Part shown: in pieces, positions 17,433 to 25,357 of the stretch
Numbering within the stretch: the stretch's first letter is position 1
How the letters are laid out: every line of letters starts with the position of its first letter
From: Prevotella sp. UBA1705
Lineage (GTDB): Bacteria; Bacteroidota; Bacteroidia; Bacteroidales; Bacteroidaceae
NCBI GenBank assembly: GCA_002317385.1
Contig: DCJH01000044.1
Location: 1 to 64,000, forward strand
Length of the DNA stretch: 64,000 nucleotides
Reading direction: 5' to 3'
Translations under genes and position numbers: made by a program
The notes under the pieces: model-generated
What the model saw: the letters and a program-made list of their open reading frames with translations, nothing else
Databases searched by the model: none
Told to the model about the DNA's origin: nothing

Positions 17433-17498
17433 ACATACCAAATACATACAAAAGTATGATGGTGCACATACAAAGGACATACAAATGTACATACAAAA
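17433..17498 (+). repeat. Phased ACATACAAA repeats before the integrase
   Basis: Copies start at 17433 (acataccaaa, one insertion), 17444, 17466, 17477 and 17489, that is, at spacings of 11, 22, 11 and 12 bp. They lie on one face of the helix, between the presumed ICE left end and int. They could be integrase arm-binding sites or an operator. Confidence 0.65.
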
Positions 17499-17523
17499 CA
17501 TTTTCATAAATAACTAATTGAAT

Positions 17524-19014
17524 ATGACCACATTCAAAGCCGTCGTAAGACGAAAAAGAGCAGATGGATTCTATCCAGTATATATACGGGTTGTTCACAG
17601 AACGAAAATGGGCTATATAAGTACTGGTAAAATAATCGCTGAAAAACAAATTAAATCTGGCGAAATCAAGGATGCAGTAGTAAATGAATACTGTTCAAAA
17701 CTTATCTTGCATTACAGTCAGGTTCTAAACAAAACTGACTTTTCGAACAATACGGTCTCGGAATTGATTGAGTATCTTACACATTCCTATGACGATCTTA
17801 GTTTCAGTGATTATGCAAGGGAGTTTTTTGACAATATGGAGCGCACTGGACAGCTTCGTAACGCAAAAAACTATCGATTAGCTGTAGGACACCTTGAACG
17901 CTATCTTGGTACAAACAAAATTATGTTTAGTATGCTTTCGTCCTCTGTGCTAAAAAAATGGATAGAGACGCTTATGCAGACTAACCGAGCAAAGGAAATG
18001 TACCCAACATGTATCCGACAAATTTTCAAGAAAGCACTTCTTGACCTCAATGATGAGGAGCGTGGTATCTGTCGCATAAAATTCAACCCATGGTTAAAGA
18101 TCTCAATACCAAAGTCCGATAGAACTACTCAACGTGCTATCAGTGCAGAGGCTTGTCGTGACTTTTTTAACAGACCACTTCCACAAAGTAAGATGGTATC
18201 ACCATTGCCTGAATTGGGTCGTGATGTAGCTTTGATGTCATTGTGTCTTGGTGGTATCAACACTGTGGACTTGTATGAAATGAAAAGTGATGCTTATAAT
18301 AATGGAATCATTTCCTATAAGCGTGCCAAGACACGGCATAGCCGTAAAGACGAAGCATATATGGAAATGCGTGTTGAGCCATTCATAGAGTCTACCTTTA
18401 ATAAGTATCTTTCCAATGGGGCAGACGAATATCTATTCAACTTTCATCAACGTTATCGTAATCCTGATAGCTTTAATGCCAACGTAAACATTGGCATACG
18501 AGCTATTTGTAAGGATATGGGAATGAAAAAGGAGGATTACTACTGTTTCTACACTTTTCGCCATACATGGGCAACCATTGCACAAAATGATTGTGATGCA
18601 AATCTATATGATGTAGCGTTTGGCTTGAACCATAGTCGAGGCTTAAACGTGACCAGAGGATATGTAAAAATAGACTATACTCCTGCATGGGAACTGAATG
18701 CTAAGGTCATTGATTTCATCTTTTATTCCGATAAACCAAGTAAACAAGGTAAAGCCAAAGATTTGGATGAACCCAAAGACAAGATGTTCCGCATCAGTAA
18801 ACGAATGATGATATATGGGCGTGCGTACTTCAAAGGTAAAATAGTAGGAGAAGTAACGGACATCGGTTTCAACACTGTTGAAGATGTAATCAATGTACTT
18901 GTCAAGCAATTACCCTCAGATATACCCATAGGTTGCACTGTTCAGTTCCGTCTAACCAACTGCGATTCACAACGTGAAGTCGTCTACGAACGAAGCAAAG
19001 GTAAGGGTTTCTGA
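17524..19014 (+). CDS. int: ICE tyrosine recombinase (integrase)
   Basis: A 496-residue tyrosine recombinase that should integrate and excise the element. It has an N-terminal arm-binding part (to about 90), a SAM-like core-binding domain (about 95-190) and a catalytic domain. The HxxR/W box appears as YTFRHTW (Arg about 346, the leading His replaced by Tyr), NHSRG is box II, and the nucleophile is Tyr about 380 (TRGYVKID). The first catalytic Arg position reads LGGINTVDL (Asn about 246), so Arg I is missing, as is known for IntDOT; Arg residues in KRAKTRHSRK may substitute. An unusual 95-residue C-terminal extension follows. The ATG at 17524 is preferred to a TTG at 17518. Confidence 0.9.
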   Translation: MTTFKAVVRRKRADGFYPVYIRVVHRTKMGYISTGKIIAEKQIKSGEIKDAVVNEYCSKLILHYSQVLNKTDFSNNTVSELIEYLTHSYDDLSFSDYAREFFDNMERTGQLRNAKNYRLAVGHLERYLGTNKIMFSMLSSSVLKKWIETLMQTNRAKEMYPTCIRQIFKKALLDLNDEERGICRIKFNPWLKISIPKSDRTTQRAISAEACRDFFNRPLPQSKMVSPLPELGRDVALMSLCLGGINTVDLYEMKSDAYNNGIISYKRAKTRHSRKDEAYMEMRVEPFIESTFNKYLSNGADEYLFNFHQRYRNPDSFNANVNIGIRAICKDMGMKKEDYYCFYTFRHTWATIAQNDCDANLYDVAFGLNHSRGLNVTRGYVKIDYTPAWELNAKVIDFIFYSDKPSKQGKAKDLDEPKDKMFRISKRMMIYGRAYFKGKIVGEVTDIGFNTVEDVINVLVKQLPSDIPIGCTVQFRLTNCDSQREVVYERSKGKGF

Positions 19015-19073
19015 CCCCATAAAGACCTAACGCAAGGGAGGATGTATAAGCCACTTCCCCACTGCCACCCAAG

Positions 19074-19104
19074 AGCCGTGCCATTCCTAACGAGTGACAC
19101 GGCT
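19074..19104 (+). terminator. Integrase terminator
   Basis: A 10-bp stem with one mismatch (agccgtgcca with tgacacggct), followed by tttctttg, 60 bp after the integrase stop. Confidence 0.65.
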
Positions 19105-19284
19105 TTTCTTTGACGACCTACAAAGCCAGACCATCATTTTCCAAGGCAATGAGATAATGGCGAGTAGCAACCAGCCGACTAAGCTTGCCAACTGCCTAAT
19201 CGTCCACCTCATAAATCTTGCAAGTACTGCAAGTAATAAGAAGATGGGTAGAAGGTAAAGAAAAAGTAAAATTGCGAAAGCCAT
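19087..19284 (-). CDS. Possible small membrane protein
   Basis: A 65-residue reading frame with two hydrophobic stretches (about 3-23 and 33-55) and a basic tail (RSSKKSRVTR). I do not recognise it. It begins with ATG, but its last codons overlap the integrase terminator, and no promoter box is seen. It may be a real small inner-membrane protein or a chance frame in A+T-rich DNA. Confidence 0.35.
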   Translation of the reverse strand: MAFAILLFLYLLPIFLLLAVLARFMRWTIRQLASLVGWLLLAIISLPWKMMVWLCRSSKKSRVTR

Positions 19285-19928
19285 AATGATTATTTTTTTA
19301 GAGTATCATCATACAAGTAACCACGCTATTGCGTATATAAAGGTACTAAATTTTATCGATATGAGCAAGTTTTATCCGTTGTATTTCAGTTGGTTACATT
19401 GTGTTTCTCAAGTTGTTTTATTCCTAAAAATCTTGGTTAATCAGACTCTCGTTACACAGATGCAATATCCGATATTCTTATTGATAGGGAAACCGAATGC
19501 TATGGTAATATTGTAGCCTCCTACTGACTACTTCAAATATTCTTTTCCCTCTTGTTCGGGTTCTCACAGTTTGGCATACCGAACAACCTCGGTTACTTGG
19601 TTATAGGAACTCTCATCTCTGTACAACAGGCTAATTCAATCCTACGGTGTTCGGTTTATGCTCCGGAAAGAAAAGTGTTGTGGATTTCCATCACCTTGTT
19701 TTTCTGCGATATTTTTGGCGGAAAAATGACCCGGGAAGACCATTTTCTGCGTTGCAGGATTTGTCAAGCAAGTTGTACTTTTGTCATTACAAAACTCCGT
19801 TTTCTCCTGTCAAAAGTGACTTGCCGATTGCTCCGCATCGGGGCGATTTCATAGCGTTTTGCCACGGCAAAAGAGTGTCCGGCATATCATGCAACCAAGG
19901 TATCTCGGTTCATAGGGTTGTCTAACCA
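19285..19928. other. Gene-free region with candidate oriT
   Basis: No supported gene lies in these 640 bp just upstream of the relaxosome genes, the usual place for oriT. Inverted repeats cluster near the right side: caagttgtacttttg (about 19768-19782) against caaaagtgacttg (19811-19823), ccgat/atcgg (19824-19841), and a perfect ttttgcc-ac-ggcaaaa (19857-19872). The nick site cannot be assigned by eye. Confidence 0.5.
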
Positions 19929-20354
19929 ATGTTTCAGAAGATGAGAGAAAAGAAAACCAAGGTGTATCAGCTTAGGCTGACCGAGAAAGAACTCACCGAG
20001 TTAAGGGAGAAAGCGAGTAACTTCAATACTGTGGCCGACTATCTGAAAGCAGCCATGGCAGAGTTTTCCACGGTTGGAGCGAAAGAGCGTATCAAGTTAT
20101 TGAATGACATCGGTTCAAATTACCAAGGTATCCGTTACGAACTGTCCAAGATAGGTATCAACCTTAATCAGTCGGTCAAGCGTGCCAACGAACTTGCAGT
20201 AGCCGGTTATCTGAGCGAAGCGTATATCAAGAATATCCTCCTGCCGACAATCGAGGATGTAAAGAACCGAATGACCGAGATATGCGATTTGATGCACGAG
20301 ATAAGTGCCGTAACCTCGAAATTCAAGTATCCACGTTTTTCAGGAAAAAGATGA
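19929..20354 (+). CDS. mobA: Relaxosome accessory protein (MobC-like; MobA in CTnDOT-type naming)
   Basis: A 141-residue protein of the plasmid mobilisation relaxosome family. It starts with a ribbon-helix-helix-like DNA-binding segment (KTKVYQLRLTEKELTELREKAS). The helical C-terminal half is typical of MobC proteins (YQGIRYELSKIGINLNQSVKRANE). Such proteins bind oriT and help the relaxase melt and nick it. An alternative ATG at 19941 (MREKKTK) is equally plausible. Its stop overlaps the relaxase start (ATGA at 20351-20354), so the two are made together. Confidence 0.85.
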   Translation: MFQKMREKKTKVYQLRLTEKELTELREKASNFNTVADYLKAAMAEFSTVGAKERIKLLNDIGSNYQGIRYELSKIGINLNQSVKRANELAVAGYLSEAYIKNILLPTIEDVKNRMTEICDLMHEISAVTSKFKYPRFSGKR

Positions 20355-21964
20355 TTGCAACCATACTACCCGGAAGCGCGGACTTCCATGCCGTGGGATA
20401 TAACGAGCGTAAGGTATCGAAAGGAGTTGCCACGCTCATTGAGATAAAGAACTTCGGTGACATCGGTCAAACCAACCGCCCCACCACGGAAGAACTGACC
20501 GAGTTTCTGCTGGATTATTCTTCCTCAAACCAACGTATCCGCAAACCACAGTTTCATGTGGCTATATCTTGTAAGGGACACGAACTGACGGAAGCCGAGT
20601 TGTTGGACTTTGCCCACCGCTACCTCCATGAAATGGGTTACGACCAGCCCGGTCACCCCCTCCTTGTCTATGCCCATCACGATACAGACAATGCCCACCT
20701 GCATCTGATTACTTCACGTGTCGCCCCCGACGGACGGAAGATAGACCACTCCCACGAGCGCAGGCGTTCTCAGCAGGTCATCGACCGACTATTGAAGATG
20801 GACAGAAAGGCACTCACCGAGAAAGCCGTCAGTGATGCCAAAGGCTATTCCTCGACGACCTTTGCCCAGTTCAAGGCCGTCATGACCGCATTGGGATATG
20901 AAGCCTACAAGAAAGACGACCGTGTCTTTGTCAAGCACGGCGGTTCGGTGCAAATGGAGTTACCACTGTCCTACATTGAAGCATCGTTCCATACCGACCA
21001 CAACAAACGGACAAGAGGCAGACAGCTACGGAGCATCCTGCTAAAATACCGTGACGTGTGCAGCACCAAGGAAGAACTGCAAGCCGAGATGAAGAAGAAA
21101 TTCGGGGTGGATATTGTTTTCTATGGCAAAAAAGACACACCCTACGGCTATCTGTTGGTAGACCACAACAAGAAAACTGTCATCCACGGGGCACACGTAT
21201 TGGCGATGGAGCAACTGCTGGATTTCGCCACTCCGGAAGAACGGCTCAAACGCATCGAAGCATATCTGGACCAACTCTTCACCCTCAATCCGAAAAGTAC
21301 ACAAGCGGAACTTCACGAGAAACTCCGTCGCTACCATGCCTATATAAAGAAAGGTGTGCTCTACTACAAGGGCGAAGCACATCCCCTGAAACCATTCATG
21401 GCAGAGGCCATCGACCGTAACAACCGCATTGCACACATTGAGCGTTTTACTCCCTACAACGGACGCGAACGCGAATTACTCTGCCGACTGTATAAGGTGA
21501 ATCGTCCCGACCTGGTGGACATTGCAGAAAACAGAAATGAATCGGGTGTCGCGGCACATAGCCAGGTAAAAGCCATCTTCGAGGACAATACCGCCACAAC
21601 CTCTGTCCGCCAACGGCTCTTTGAAGCCGGCTACATCATTCGGGAAGCAACGGACGTTGTTGCCGAGGACGAACCGGCTCTCTATGCCGTGAATTTCAAA
21701 AATCACACCATCGTGGAACTGAACAAGGAGGAGTTTGACCTCACACGCCTACAACGGCCAAGCAAGTTTGATAAGACCAAGAGAAAAATGGCAAAAGTGA
21801 CGAGAAAAACAGTTCGCAAGACAGCCAAATTGATGGGTAAAGTCAAACGTGCTATCCAACCCAAAGATGCAGGCGGTGGCAGCACCGACAGCAACCGCGA
21901 ATGGGAAGTGGGCAGAAAGGATGGTTATGGAGAGGTGGATAACGGTCAAAACATGAAACGATAA
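20351..21964 (+). CDS. mobB: Relaxase/mobilisation nuclease (MobB)
   Basis: A 537-residue protein of the MobP-type relaxase family. It should nick oriT, stay joined to the 5' end through a tyrosine, and pilot the strand into the recipient. The metal-binding histidine motif is clear (AHHDTDNAHLHLITSRV, His about 109, 116 and 118). The upstream FHVAISCKGHELTEAE block matches the family. The catalytic Tyr is probably near the N-terminus (VGYNERKVSKG). The C-terminal 200 residues are basic and end in a Lys-rich tail (KFDKTKRKMAKVTRKTVRK). Coupled to mobA by a 4-bp overlap. Confidence 0.9.
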   Translation: MIATILPGSADFHAVGYNERKVSKGVATLIEIKNFGDIGQTNRPTTEELTEFLLDYSSSNQRIRKPQFHVAISCKGHELTEAELLDFAHRYLHEMGYDQPGHPLLVYAHHDTDNAHLHLITSRVAPDGRKIDHSHERRRSQQVIDRLLKMDRKALTEKAVSDAKGYSSTTFAQFKAVMTALGYEAYKKDDRVFVKHGGSVQMELPLSYIEASFHTDHNKRTRGRQLRSILLKYRDVCSTKEELQAEMKKKFGVDIVFYGKKDTPYGYLLVDHNKKTVIHGAHVLAMEQLLDFATPEERLKRIEAYLDQLFTLNPKSTQAELHEKLRRYHAYIKKGVLYYKGEAHPLKPFMAEAIDRNNRIAHIERFTPYNGRERELLCRLYKVNRPDLVDIAENRNESGVAAHSQVKAIFEDNTATTSVRQRLFEAGYIIREATDVVAEDEPALYAVNFKNHTIVELNKEEFDLTRLQRPSKFDKTKRKMAKVTRKTVRKTAKLMGKVKRAIQPKDAGGGSTDSNREWEVGRKDGYGEVDNGQNMKR

Positions 21965-22104
21965 GCCCGACAAGGACTTGCAGACGTAACCCAAACAGTC
22001 ACAAAAGACCGTGGACACCGGGATATGCTAACCTAAAACCACCGGATGTTGACACTGACCTAACGAAAGTGTTGTGTATTTCGGTTCACCTATATAGGGG
22101 TATC

Positions 22105-22112
22105 TAATTTTG
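22105..22112 (+). promoter_or_regulatory. Probable tra operon promoter -7 box
   Basis: TAATTTTG (TAnnTTTG) lies 27 bp before the ParA ATG at 22139, with TTTCGG at 22079-22084 as a loose -33. The whole tra operon to 38377 runs in this direction, so this is a likely main promoter. Confidence 0.55.
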
Positions 22113-22138
22113 TCTTGCAAACCAATCGTAAATGCAAG

Positions 22139-22915
22139 ATGATTCAAACTCCTGTTATCGTTACGTTCGCCAATCAAAAGGGCGGTGTCGGCAAGACAAC
22201 GCTCTGTGTCACCTTTGCCAACTACTTGGTGATGCAGGGCGTCCGTGTGGTCATTTTGGACTGTGATTTCCAACATTCCATCGTGAACTGCCGTAAAGCC
22301 GACATCCGTAAATACGGTGAGGAACATACGCCTTATGATGTGATACCCTTCAAGACGGACAGCCGAGATAAGATGACAGAGATGATGGAGAAGATGCACA
22401 ACGACCCCAGCATTGATGTCATTCTCATGGATGCTCCGGGCAGTCTGCAAGCCGAAGGGCTTGTGCCGATGTTTGTCAATACCGACATCATTGTGGTGCC
22501 CTTCCATTACGACCTCGTAACCGTACCCTCCACTGCCGCTTTCCTGATGTTCATCGACCGTCTGCGAAAAGCTGTGGAAGGACGTATGAAAGCCAAGCTG
22601 TACATCATCCCCAATCAGCATGACGGACGTGTGGGAAAGCGTTCTGAACTCATCGTTTGGGAAAATGCACGCGAGACGTTTGCACGCTATGGAACGGTCA
22701 CTTCGCGGTTGCCTAAACGTGCCGACATGGAGCGATTCAGTACCATGGCAGCCCTCGATCGGCAGATAGAAATCGTGAGGCCGGTATTCGAGCAACTCTA
22801 TCTGAACATCTTTGATACCACAGACCCTTTGCGTCCTCACAATCTGTCAGGCTTTCATCTGTTAGAAAATGTGCTCAAAGCCGAGAAGTCAGGACAGCCT
22901 TTCAATAAGGAGTGA
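22139..22915 (+). CDS. traA: ParA-family ATPase (TraA position)
   Basis: A 258-residue ParA/MinD-type ATPase at the head of the tra operon, where CTnDOT-like elements carry TraA. The deviant Walker A motif NQKGGVGKTT is at residues 12-21, with VVILDCDFQHS (Walker A') and DVILMDAPGS (Walker B) after it. It may partition the excised circle or position the transfer machinery; neither has been shown for this protein. The ATG at 22139 is used; the longer frame would need TTG. The downstream genes follow within 4-60 bp. Confidence 0.9.
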   Translation: MIQTPVIVTFANQKGGVGKTTLCVTFANYLVMQGVRVVILDCDFQHSIVNCRKADIRKYGEEHTPYDVIPFKTDSRDKMTEMMEKMHNDPSIDVILMDAPGSLQAEGLVPMFVNTDIIVVPFHYDLVTVPSTAAFLMFIDRLRKAVEGRMKAKLYIIPNQHDGRVGKRSELIVWENARETFARYGTVTSRLPKRADMERFSTMAALDRQIEIVRPVFEQLYLNIFDTTDPLRPHNLSGFHLLENVLKAEKSGQPFNKE

Positions 22916-22953
22916 GCATGTGAATTGTCAAACCCTAATACAAGATAGAACGT

Positions 22954-23382
22954 ATGACAAAGAAAATTCCGGAAATAAATGATTTGCTTGACGGCATCAA
23001 TGATCCCGACATCCATCTCAATGCAAAAGAACAGGAAAGTGCGGAGGAAGGAACAACGTCGCAAGCAACCACGGTTAAAGAAGTATCGGCAGAGGAAAGT
23101 CCGAATAAGGTACTTGCCGGTGGCGATGATACTTGCTGGCAGCACTTCCTTTCCCATCTTGAACAACCCGAAGAAAATACGACCAGGGAGGAACGGCTGG
23201 TGTGTAAGCTCGAACGTGACCTTGCCGACTCGCTGGATGAGTGCGACATTCACAATCACTGCCGTTCCGATCTGGTCAATGCCATAGTTCGTGCTTTTTT
23301 CAGCACCTACCTTTCAAGGCTGATGCCCTATCGACGAGAGAAGAAATCCCTGTTCCTTACATATAATCCTTCTGCCAAATGA
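22954..23382 (+). CDS. DUF3408 family protein (TraB position)
   Basis: A 142-residue, acidic protein of the DUF3408 family, regularly found between the ParA gene and later tra genes in Bacteroidetes conjugative elements. The N-terminal half is low-complexity and Glu/Thr-rich (EQESAEEGTTSQATTVKEVS). The C-terminal half (about 85-142) is the conserved helical domain ending in FFSTYLSRLMPYRREKKSLF. A role beside ParA in partition or transfer is inferred from position. It overlaps the next gene by 4 bp. Confidence 0.8.
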   Translation: MTKKIPEINDLLDGINDPDIHLNAKEQESAEEGTTSQATTVKEVSAEESPNKVLAGGDDTCWQHFLSHLEQPEENTTREERLVCKLERDLADSLDECDIHNHCRSDLVNAIVRAFFSTYLSRLMPYRREKKSLFLTYNPSAK

Positions 23383-23969
23383 AAAAGAACAAATGGAATG
23401 AACCGATGGTTGCCGCACTGATAGAACTCTACCCAGTAGAGACCACCGCACACACGGCGGCTTTATTGGGCATGAGCGAGACATCGGTCAAGATGAAAGC
23501 CAAGGCTTTGGGGCTGACCAAACTGGCAAAGACCGTCTGGATGGAACGTGCCGACCATATACAAAACCATTTCTATGAACATTCCTTTGCGGAAATGGCT
23601 CGTGCATTGAACATCACCAAAACCACTGTTGGCCGAATCGCACAGAAATTGGGACTGTATCGGACAAAGTGCGAATGTTACCGTGTGTCCTCCCGTGTCC
23701 GTCTGGACATGATACGCAGAGAACGCAGACGCATCCTTTTCGGGCTGCCACCTGTGACGGCCATCAAAGTGGTGTCCAACCGGGCACGGGTACGCTTGCG
23801 CAGTGTACTCAAAAGCAAGGGATATATCGTGGGTGCAGAACGCAATATGATGCTTTATCCACCTACACTCATCCGACAATTCCGATTAGAGGAGAAAGGT
23901 GCCAAGGTGGGATTGCGCTTTTACCCCTTGCAGGAGAATGAAGAAACCGAACTATCCACCGCTATTTAA
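23379..23969 (+). CDS. Helix-turn-helix tra operon protein (TraC position)
   Basis: A 196-residue basic protein with two HTH-like segments. The first (VAALIELYPVETTAHTAALLGMSETSVKMKAKALGL, about 10-45) resembles SANT/Myb-like repeats. The second (FAEMARALNITKTTVGRIAQKLGL, about 68-92) is a classic HTH. A very basic middle follows (SSRVRLDMIRRERRRILFG). It probably binds DNA; regulating the tra operon or acting at oriT are both possible. I cannot name the family with confidence. It starts inside the DUF3408 stop. Confidence 0.75.
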   Translation: MKKNKWNEPMVAALIELYPVETTAHTAALLGMSETSVKMKAKALGLTKLAKTVWMERADHIQNHFYEHSFAEMARALNITKTTVGRIAQKLGLYRTKCECYRVSSRVRLDMIRRERRRILFGLPPVTAIKVVSNRARVRLRSVLKSKGYIVGAERNMMLYPPTLIRQFRLEEKGAKVGLRFYPLQENEETELSTAI

Positions 23970-23979
23970 TCCATAGACC

Positions 23980-24591
23980 ATGCAATACGGACAAATCGTA
24001 CTTATACTATTCGTGGCCATGCTCATCTACTATGCAGTCATGATTGCCATGGACCTCCAAAGGCTCAAAGCAGCGAAAGCAGCCGAAGCCGAGAAGGACA
24101 ATGAAGAAGAAATAGACATATCTGATGAAGTACAAAACTTCCAACCCGCTCAAATCAGTCGCGAACATCCCGATGGTGAACCGACCAAGGACAAGGGTAA
24201 AGAGGAGAAGGAAGATAAAAATGAAGAAGTAAAAGAGAAGAAAACCGAGAACGATAATGATAACGTCAATTCTGATGTGCAAGGTCAGGATAAGCCGACT
24301 GAAAAAAAGACGGTTGACAGTCCTCATGAAACCACAGAGAAAAAGACGGAAGAACGTTCTGATGAAAATAACGAGGAGCAACCAGACACCTCCCAAAAGG
24401 AACGCTCAGACGAAAAGCCCGAAGAACACCCTGATGAAAAGCCATTTCGCAGAGCCGGCTATCGGGAAGCCATCATGACGGACGGCATCCCTGTGGAACG
24501 CCTCATTGAGGAGGTCAATAAGCAGATGGAAACCGGCAGTTCTGATTTAGGCGCAGTCGTCCTCAGTTGTGAACAAGCAAAATTCCTATGA
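23980..24591 (+). CDS. traD: Conjugal transfer protein TraD
   Basis: A 203-residue protein with one N-terminal membrane segment (about 4-24, YGQIVLILFVAMLIYYAVMIA). A long, very acidic low-complexity region follows (about 32-155), with repeated blocks of the type 'EKKTEERSDEN' and 'EKPEEHPDEKP'. A short conserved C-terminal domain ends it (FRRAGYREAIMTDGIPVERLIEEV). The layout and position match CTnDOT-type TraD. Function unknown; probably a cytoplasm-facing membrane component of the transfer machine. Confidence 0.8.
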   Translation: MQYGQIVLILFVAMLIYYAVMIAMDLQRLKAAKAAEAEKDNEEEIDISDEVQNFQPAQISREHPDGEPTKDKGKEEKEDKNEEVKEKKTENDNDNVNSDVQGQDKPTEKKTVDSPHETTEKKTEERSDENNEEQPDTSQKERSDEKPEEHPDEKPFRRAGYREAIMTDGIPVERLIEEVNKQMETGSSDLGAVVLSCEQAKFL

Positions 24592-24679
24592 CCGATTCGG
24601 TCTGAACTTACCCGACAAAACGATACTTGAATGACATCTGTTTCTTGTGCGATGAAATACACAACAAATCATTTTCAAA

Positions 24680-25036
24680 ATGCAAACAATCAAGAATCGA
24701 GTAAAGAAACTCGCAGAGCGTATTCTCTGCTCAAAGTTCGGGCAGCGTGGCGTTGCCGCAGTCACGGCACTGACGATTTCCGTCGGAGAGATGATGGCGG
24801 CCAGTAAAGGTGCCGCAGGTTTTACCAAGGCAACACAGGAGGTAACGTCCTATCAAACGCCCGTTTCCAACCTAATGAAAGCCATTGCTGCTGTGATAGT
24901 TCTGGTAGGTGCATTCAACGTTTACTTTAAGATGCAAAACGGTGATCAGGACGTGAAGAAGACCATTATGTTGACCATCGGCGGCTGTATTGCTTTCATC
25001 GCACTCTCGGAAGCTCTGCCTTTATTCTTCAAGTAG
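24680..25036 (+). CDS. traE: Conjugal transfer protein TraE (DUF4134)
   Basis: A 118-residue DUF4134 protein, equivalent in position and topology to a VirB2-like pilin or channel subunit of Bacteroidetes T4SSs. A basic N-terminus is followed by a leader-like hydrophobic stretch (about 24-38). Two membrane segments follow (about 68-84 and 95-116), with the short polar turn KMQNGDQDVKK between them. This two-TM layout is typical of pilin subunits. It lies in the order traE-traF-traG shared by CTnDOT-like elements. Confidence 0.88.
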   Translation: MQTIKNRVKKLAERILCSKFGQRGVAAVTALTISVGEMMAASKGAAGFTKATQEVTSYQTPVSNLMKAIAAVIVLVGAFNVYFKMQNGDQDVKKTIMLTIGGCIAFIALSEALPLFFK

Positions 25037-25060
25037 TAACACGTTATCATACAATATCTT

Positions 25061-25354
25061 ATGGCAATGAGTTCAAGTGGTTTCCCCATCTTCAAAGGGT
25101 TGCAAAAACCTTTGGAGTTTATGGGCATTCGCGGTCGCTTTCTTACGCTGGCGGCAGCCGGTATCGGTGTGTCTTTTATCGGCTTCATCGCTTTTTCCAT
25201 TCTCTTGGGCAAACTTGCAGGATTCATTGCCATGCTCGTGATGGCCGTCTCGTCGCTTGTCATCATCTATGTCAAGCAACGGGGCGGCTTACACAACAAG
25301 AGAAGAAACAAAGGTATCTATGTGTACAACCATTTCATGCGCAACCGATATTAA
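25061..25354 (+). CDS. traF: Conjugal transfer protein TraF (DUF4133)
   Basis: A 97-residue DUF4133 protein, the VirB3-like partner of the TraG ATPase. It has the family opening FPIFKGLQKPLEFMGIRGRF, two adjacent membrane segments (about 30-50 and 52-70) and a basic C-terminus (GGLHNKRRNKGIYVYNHFMRNRY). An ATG two codons further in (25067) is an alternative start. Only 3 bp separate it from traG. Confidence 0.88.
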   Translation: MAMSSSGFPIFKGLQKPLEFMGIRGRFLTLAAAGIGVSFIGFIAFSILLGKLAGFIAMLVMAVSSLVIIYVKQRGGLHNKRRNKGIYVYNHFMRNRY

Positions 25355-25357
25355 GCT

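Noticed and set aside
17518..17523. TTG start two codons before the integrase ATG
   Set aside because: The ATG at 17524 is adjacent and more usual.
19552..19854. 100-codon frame upstream of mobA
   Set aside because: No recognisable domain and it overlaps the inverted-repeat cluster expected for oriT.
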